A stretch of 8,454 nucleotides of DNA, from assembly GCA_964639675.1 (NCBI GenBank), contig CAZXEK010000025.1:1-8454 (forward strand), written 5' to 3'. The translations under genes were made by a program, and so were the position numbers. The notes beneath the pieces are model-generated. The model made no database searches, was not told the origin of the DNA, and saw only the letters and a program-made list of their open reading frames with translations. This document shows positions 6,605 to 8,454 of the stretch, one piece after another. This DNA comes from JACQCV01 sp964639675. GTDB lineage: Bacteria; Patescibacteriota; Minisyncoccia; Phycocordibacterales; UBA12445. The first letter of the stretch is position 1; each line of letters begins with the position of its first letter.

Positions 6605-6637
6605 AGCAATCTCGAGTCTCGAGATTGCTGTTTTTTT
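6605..6637 (+). terminator. Strong intrinsic terminator without an adjacent gene
   Basis: A perfect 11-bp stem, AGCAATCTCGA (6605-6615) with TCGAGATTGCT (6619-6629) and a three-base loop, is followed by G and seven T (6631-6637). The T-run is only on the right, so it acts on + strand transcripts. The nearest upstream gene ends 338 bases earlier and the next starts about 150 bases later. It is therefore either a distal terminator of the operon, the 3' end of a small RNA, or an attenuator in the leader of the HTH gene. Confidence 0.75.
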
Positions 6638-6789
6638 AAAAAAGAGATAAAACTTCTTAAAATCTCTAAAAAAATCGTAATATTAATCTAATATTTTTTT
6701 TAAATAGTTTTGTAAGACAAGAGTTATCCACTGTTTATGAACTATTTTATGTGATCTTAATTTTTTATTCGTATATACTTTTATGGTAT
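6638..6789 (+). promoter_or_regulatory. AT-rich leader before the HTH gene
   Basis: This stretch is almost entirely A and T. A purely A/T stem, AATATTA (6679-6685) with TAATATT (6689-6695), is followed by T's running to 6701 and could be a weak second terminator. TATACT at 6774-6779 is a good -10 hexamer placed so that transcription would start almost at the ATG at 6790, suggesting a leaderless or nearly leaderless message. No convincing -35 was found 16-18 bases upstream. Confidence 0.4.
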
Positions 6790-7236
6790 ATGAATTTTGT
6801 TTTATCGAGATTCGAGATTGTGTTAAAAATATTTAAATCCTTCAAAGAGAAGAAGATTAATTTAAAAGAGGCCTCAGAGCTTTCTGGTTATTCCGCTGAT
6901 CATATTGGTAGTTTAATTCGCACTAGCAAAATTATTGGTCATCGCCTTATTGGGACTTCAGCTTGGGTAACCACTGAAGCCGCAGTATTAAATTATCTTC
7001 GTGAAAATACGATTGGCCGCATGTCTACCAAACGTAGATATTCCTTAGCTCGTATTGAAAACGATAAACCGGAGGCTCCGTCACCTGTTCGATTACCACT
7101 TTTTATCATCGAAGTTATCTCTGCGATGATTATATTAAGTACTGTTTTTGGGATGTTTTATACATTTTATATTTATTCAGCCATACGGGATAAGGTCGGC
7201 GAAAGGAGTTCAATTAGTCAACCAGGAAAGAAATAA
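6790..7236 (+). CDS. Membrane-tethered helix-turn-helix protein
   Basis: A 148-residue protein from the ATG at 6790. An excisionase/MerR-like helix-turn-helix occupies about residues 23-70: INLKEASELSGYSADHIGSL, then LIRTSKIIGHRLIGTSAWVTTEAAVLNYL. In this family the first helices carry the kEAsELsGYS motif and a wing ends in a W.tt segment. A basic linker (about 71-100) leads to one membrane helix (about 103-130) and a short charged tail. DNA binding would be cytosolic, with the tail outside. The frame extends to a GTG at 6751, but that adds the hydrophobic MILIFYSYILLWY, unlikely before a cytosolic HTH; a GTG at 6820 is a shorter alternative. The fibre gene begins 50 bases downstream, probably on the same transcript. 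It may control or position expression of that surface protein, which is inference. Confidence 0.75.
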   Translation: MNFVLSRFEIVLKIFKSFKEKKINLKEASELSGYSADHIGSLIRTSKIIGHRLIGTSAWVTTEAAVLNYLRENTIGRMSTKRRYSLARIENDKPEAPSPVRLPLFIIEVISAMIILSTVFGMFYTFYIYSAIRDKVGERSSISQPGKK

Positions 7237-7286
7237 ATTTATGCAAACCTGATAGAAATAAAAAAGTTTTTATAAATAAAGAAGTT

Positions 7287-8454
7287 GTGATAAGGAAGTT
7301 TTATAATCAACGAAGGGGGAAATCTCTAAGAGAGAATTTTTCGTATTTTATAATTTTTGGAATTTTCTGTTTATCAATAAGCACAAGTTTAATTTCTATC
7401 GCTGCTACCGGCGTGCCGAAGGTTATTAATTATCAAGGCCGCCTCCTTGATTCCAGCGGCAGTTTGCTTGGTGGATCATCCGGTACAAACTACTGTTTCC
7501 GCTTCGGTATCTATGATTCATTAAGTTCAGGAACAAAGCTCTGGCCATCTAGTTCCCCAGCCACCACAACCATCTCAGTCAAGAATGGCATCTTTGATTA
7601 TGGCATAGGATCAGGCGCTGGGAGTGGAGACACCGACGTCACCTATAACTTCAACGATGACGATTCAGTTTTCTTAAACATCGAAGTAGCTAATGCAAGC
7701 GCTGGCGCCTGTTCAGCATCTTCACTTTCTTGGGAGACCTTAAGTCCACGCAAACAGATATTCGCTTCTGGGTACGCCATTAATGCCAGTACGCTTCTTG
7801 GTTATACCCCAGCACAATCAGCAAGTAGTAGTCAGATCGTTGTTCTTGCTGGTGGTAACCTGCATCTTGGTGGGACTAATCCACAGGTTAATGCCACAGG
7901 AAGCAATGCTCTAATTCTTCAGGGTGATAGCTCTCTCACTAATGGTCGTGTCGGCATCGGCACCACCACTCCATCCCAAGCCCTCTCCGTCCAAGGCAAC
8001 GCCCTCTTCTCCGGCAACCTGACTTTAGCTAACCTTATAGCCACCGGAACAGCCTCTTTTACAGGTGCCACCACCCTCTCTTCCACATTAGCCGTCACCG
8101 GTGCTACCACTCTAACCGGTTCGACTGCGCTAACTTCGCTCACCGCAAGCGGCCTAGCCACATTCAACGGCAACGCCTCTACCACCCAACTGACCTCCAC
8201 CAACTCTGCCTATCTTGCGACAACAGGAGGGTCAGTCGGCATCGGCACCACCACTCCCTCCTCTCTCCTCTCCGTCCAAGGCAACGCCCTCTTCTCTGGC
8301 AACCTGAGTCTGGCTAACCTGATAGCCACAGGAACTGTTAATCACGATTTAGGCACAGTAAGCGCGCCTTCTATTACATTTACTGGTGATAGTAACAACG
8401 GCCTCTACTCTCCTGCCGCTGACAGCCTTGCTTATTCATCAGCAGGAGTTCAGT
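7287..8454 (+). CDS. Secreted fibre-like repeat protein (3' partial)
   Basis: The frame is open from a GTG at 7287 through the right edge, so 389 residues of a longer protein are visible. The GTG is preferred because it gives a basic start (MIRKFYNQRRGK) and a hydrophobic export segment (about 19-40); AGAAG lies just upstream as a weak ribosome site. Next comes a head domain (about 43-165) beginning GVPKVINYQGRLLDSSG and ending near IFASGYAINASTLLGYTP, an arrangement common in CPR fibre-like proteins. From about 222 onward there are repeats starting VGIGTTTPS and rich in Thr, Ser, Ala and Gly (SVQGNALFSGNL, LANLIATGT), then SITFTGDSNNGLYSPAADS. Such repeats also occur in phage tail-fibre-like proteins, whose C-termini may carry a self-processing chaperone domain; that end lies outside the window. 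Codons become markedly richer in C than in the upstream operon. Confidence 0.85.
   Translation, partial: MIRKFYNQRRGKSLRENFSYFIIFGIFCLSISTSLISIAATGVPKVINYQGRLLDSSGSLLGGSSGTNYCFRFGIYDSLSSGTKLWPSSSPATTTISVKNGIFDYGIGSGAGSGDTDVTYNFNDDDSVFLNIEVANASAGACSASSLSWETLSPRKQIFASGYAINASTLLGYTPAQSASSSQIVVLAGGNLHLGGTNPQVNATGSNALILQGDSSLTNGRVGIGTTTPSQALSVQGNALFSGNLTLANLIATGTASFTGATTLSSTLAVTGATTLTGSTALTSLTASGLATFNGNASTTQLTSTNSAYLATTGGSVGIGTTTPSSLLSVQGNALFSGNLSLANLIATGTVNHDLGTVSAPSITFTGDSNNGLYSPAADSLAYSSAGVQ
7950..8051 (+). repeat. VGIGTTTP coding repeat, copy 1
   Basis: A 102-base in-frame unit (residues 222-255 of the fibre protein). It matches the unit at 8235-8336 at 89 of 102 bases and 31 of 34 residues, with most remaining differences synonymous or clustered after the VGIGTTTPS segment. 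The spacing between unit starts is 285 bases. More copies probably follow beyond the window. Confidence 0.9.
8235..8336 (+). repeat. VGIGTTTP coding repeat, copy 2
   Basis: The second 102-base unit (residues 317-350), direct and in frame with copy 1. Between the copies lies Thr/Ser/Ala-rich sequence with shorter degenerate repeats of the type TGATTL and LTASGLATF. High identity at the DNA level suggests recent duplication or ongoing homogenisation. Confidence 0.9.

Noticed and set aside
6724..6732. TTATCCACT, one base from a DnaA box
   Set aside because: It is a single site; no second box, no dnaA or dnaN gene, and no origin-like layout. One near-match in AT-rich DNA is expected by chance.
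7919..8203. 94-codon open frame on the minus strand
   Set aside because: It is the antisense of the repeat region of the fibre gene; its Val/Ala/Pro/Arg-rich product mirrors the Thr/Ser/Ala/Gly repeats and has no start context.

Overview
The window looks like a piece of a Candidatus Patescibacteria (CPR, probably Parcubacteria-like) genome. The reasons are the tight gene packing with short overlaps, start codons mostly lacking a Shine-Dalgarno motif, an AT-rich background, and above all the gene content: small membrane-anchored cohesin-like proteins beside a dockerin protein, a WxLIP-like (DUF916-type) anchor protein, and a membrane-tethered helix-turn-helix protein next to a VGIGTTTP-repeat fibre protein. 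All genes read on the + strand and use the standard bacterial code. The lineage assignment is inference; no ribosomal or marker gene is present.

Layout: (1) bases 1-584 are the 3' end of an exported Ser/Thr-rich surface protein whose C-terminus resembles a WxL-type domain. (2) A sigma70-like promoter at 625-652 starts an apparent six-gene operon at 714-6266: a WxLIP/DUF916-like protein with two C-terminal membrane helices, a small two-helix coiled-coil protein, a secreted protein with an Ig-like domain and a C-terminal type I dockerin, two paralogous membrane-anchored cohesin-like proteins, and a CHASE2 sensor with no output domain. (3) Bases 6267-6789 are a gene-free stretch. It holds a dense nested inverted-repeat element (6259-6385), a run of 12 G (6567-6578), a strong orphan intrinsic terminator (6605-6637) and an AT-rich leader. 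(4) A membrane-tethered HTH protein (6790-7236) is followed by the start of a long secreted fibre-like protein (7287 to beyond the window end), visibly richer in C and G and containing repeats.

Working model (inference): the operon builds a cell-surface assembly in which the dockerin protein is held by one or both membrane cohesins, the WxLIP-like protein may hold the upstream WxL-like surface protein, the coiled-coil protein may scaffold, and the CHASE2 protein senses an external cue. The intergenic repeats, the poly-G tract and the terminator separate this operon from a second surface module, the HTH-TM protein plus fibre, and may take part in its variable expression. The most distinctive features are the compact cohesin-cohesin-dockerin arrangement combined with a WxL/WxLIP-like pair, the CHASE2 protein ending inside a repeat element, and that repeat element's alternative foldings.
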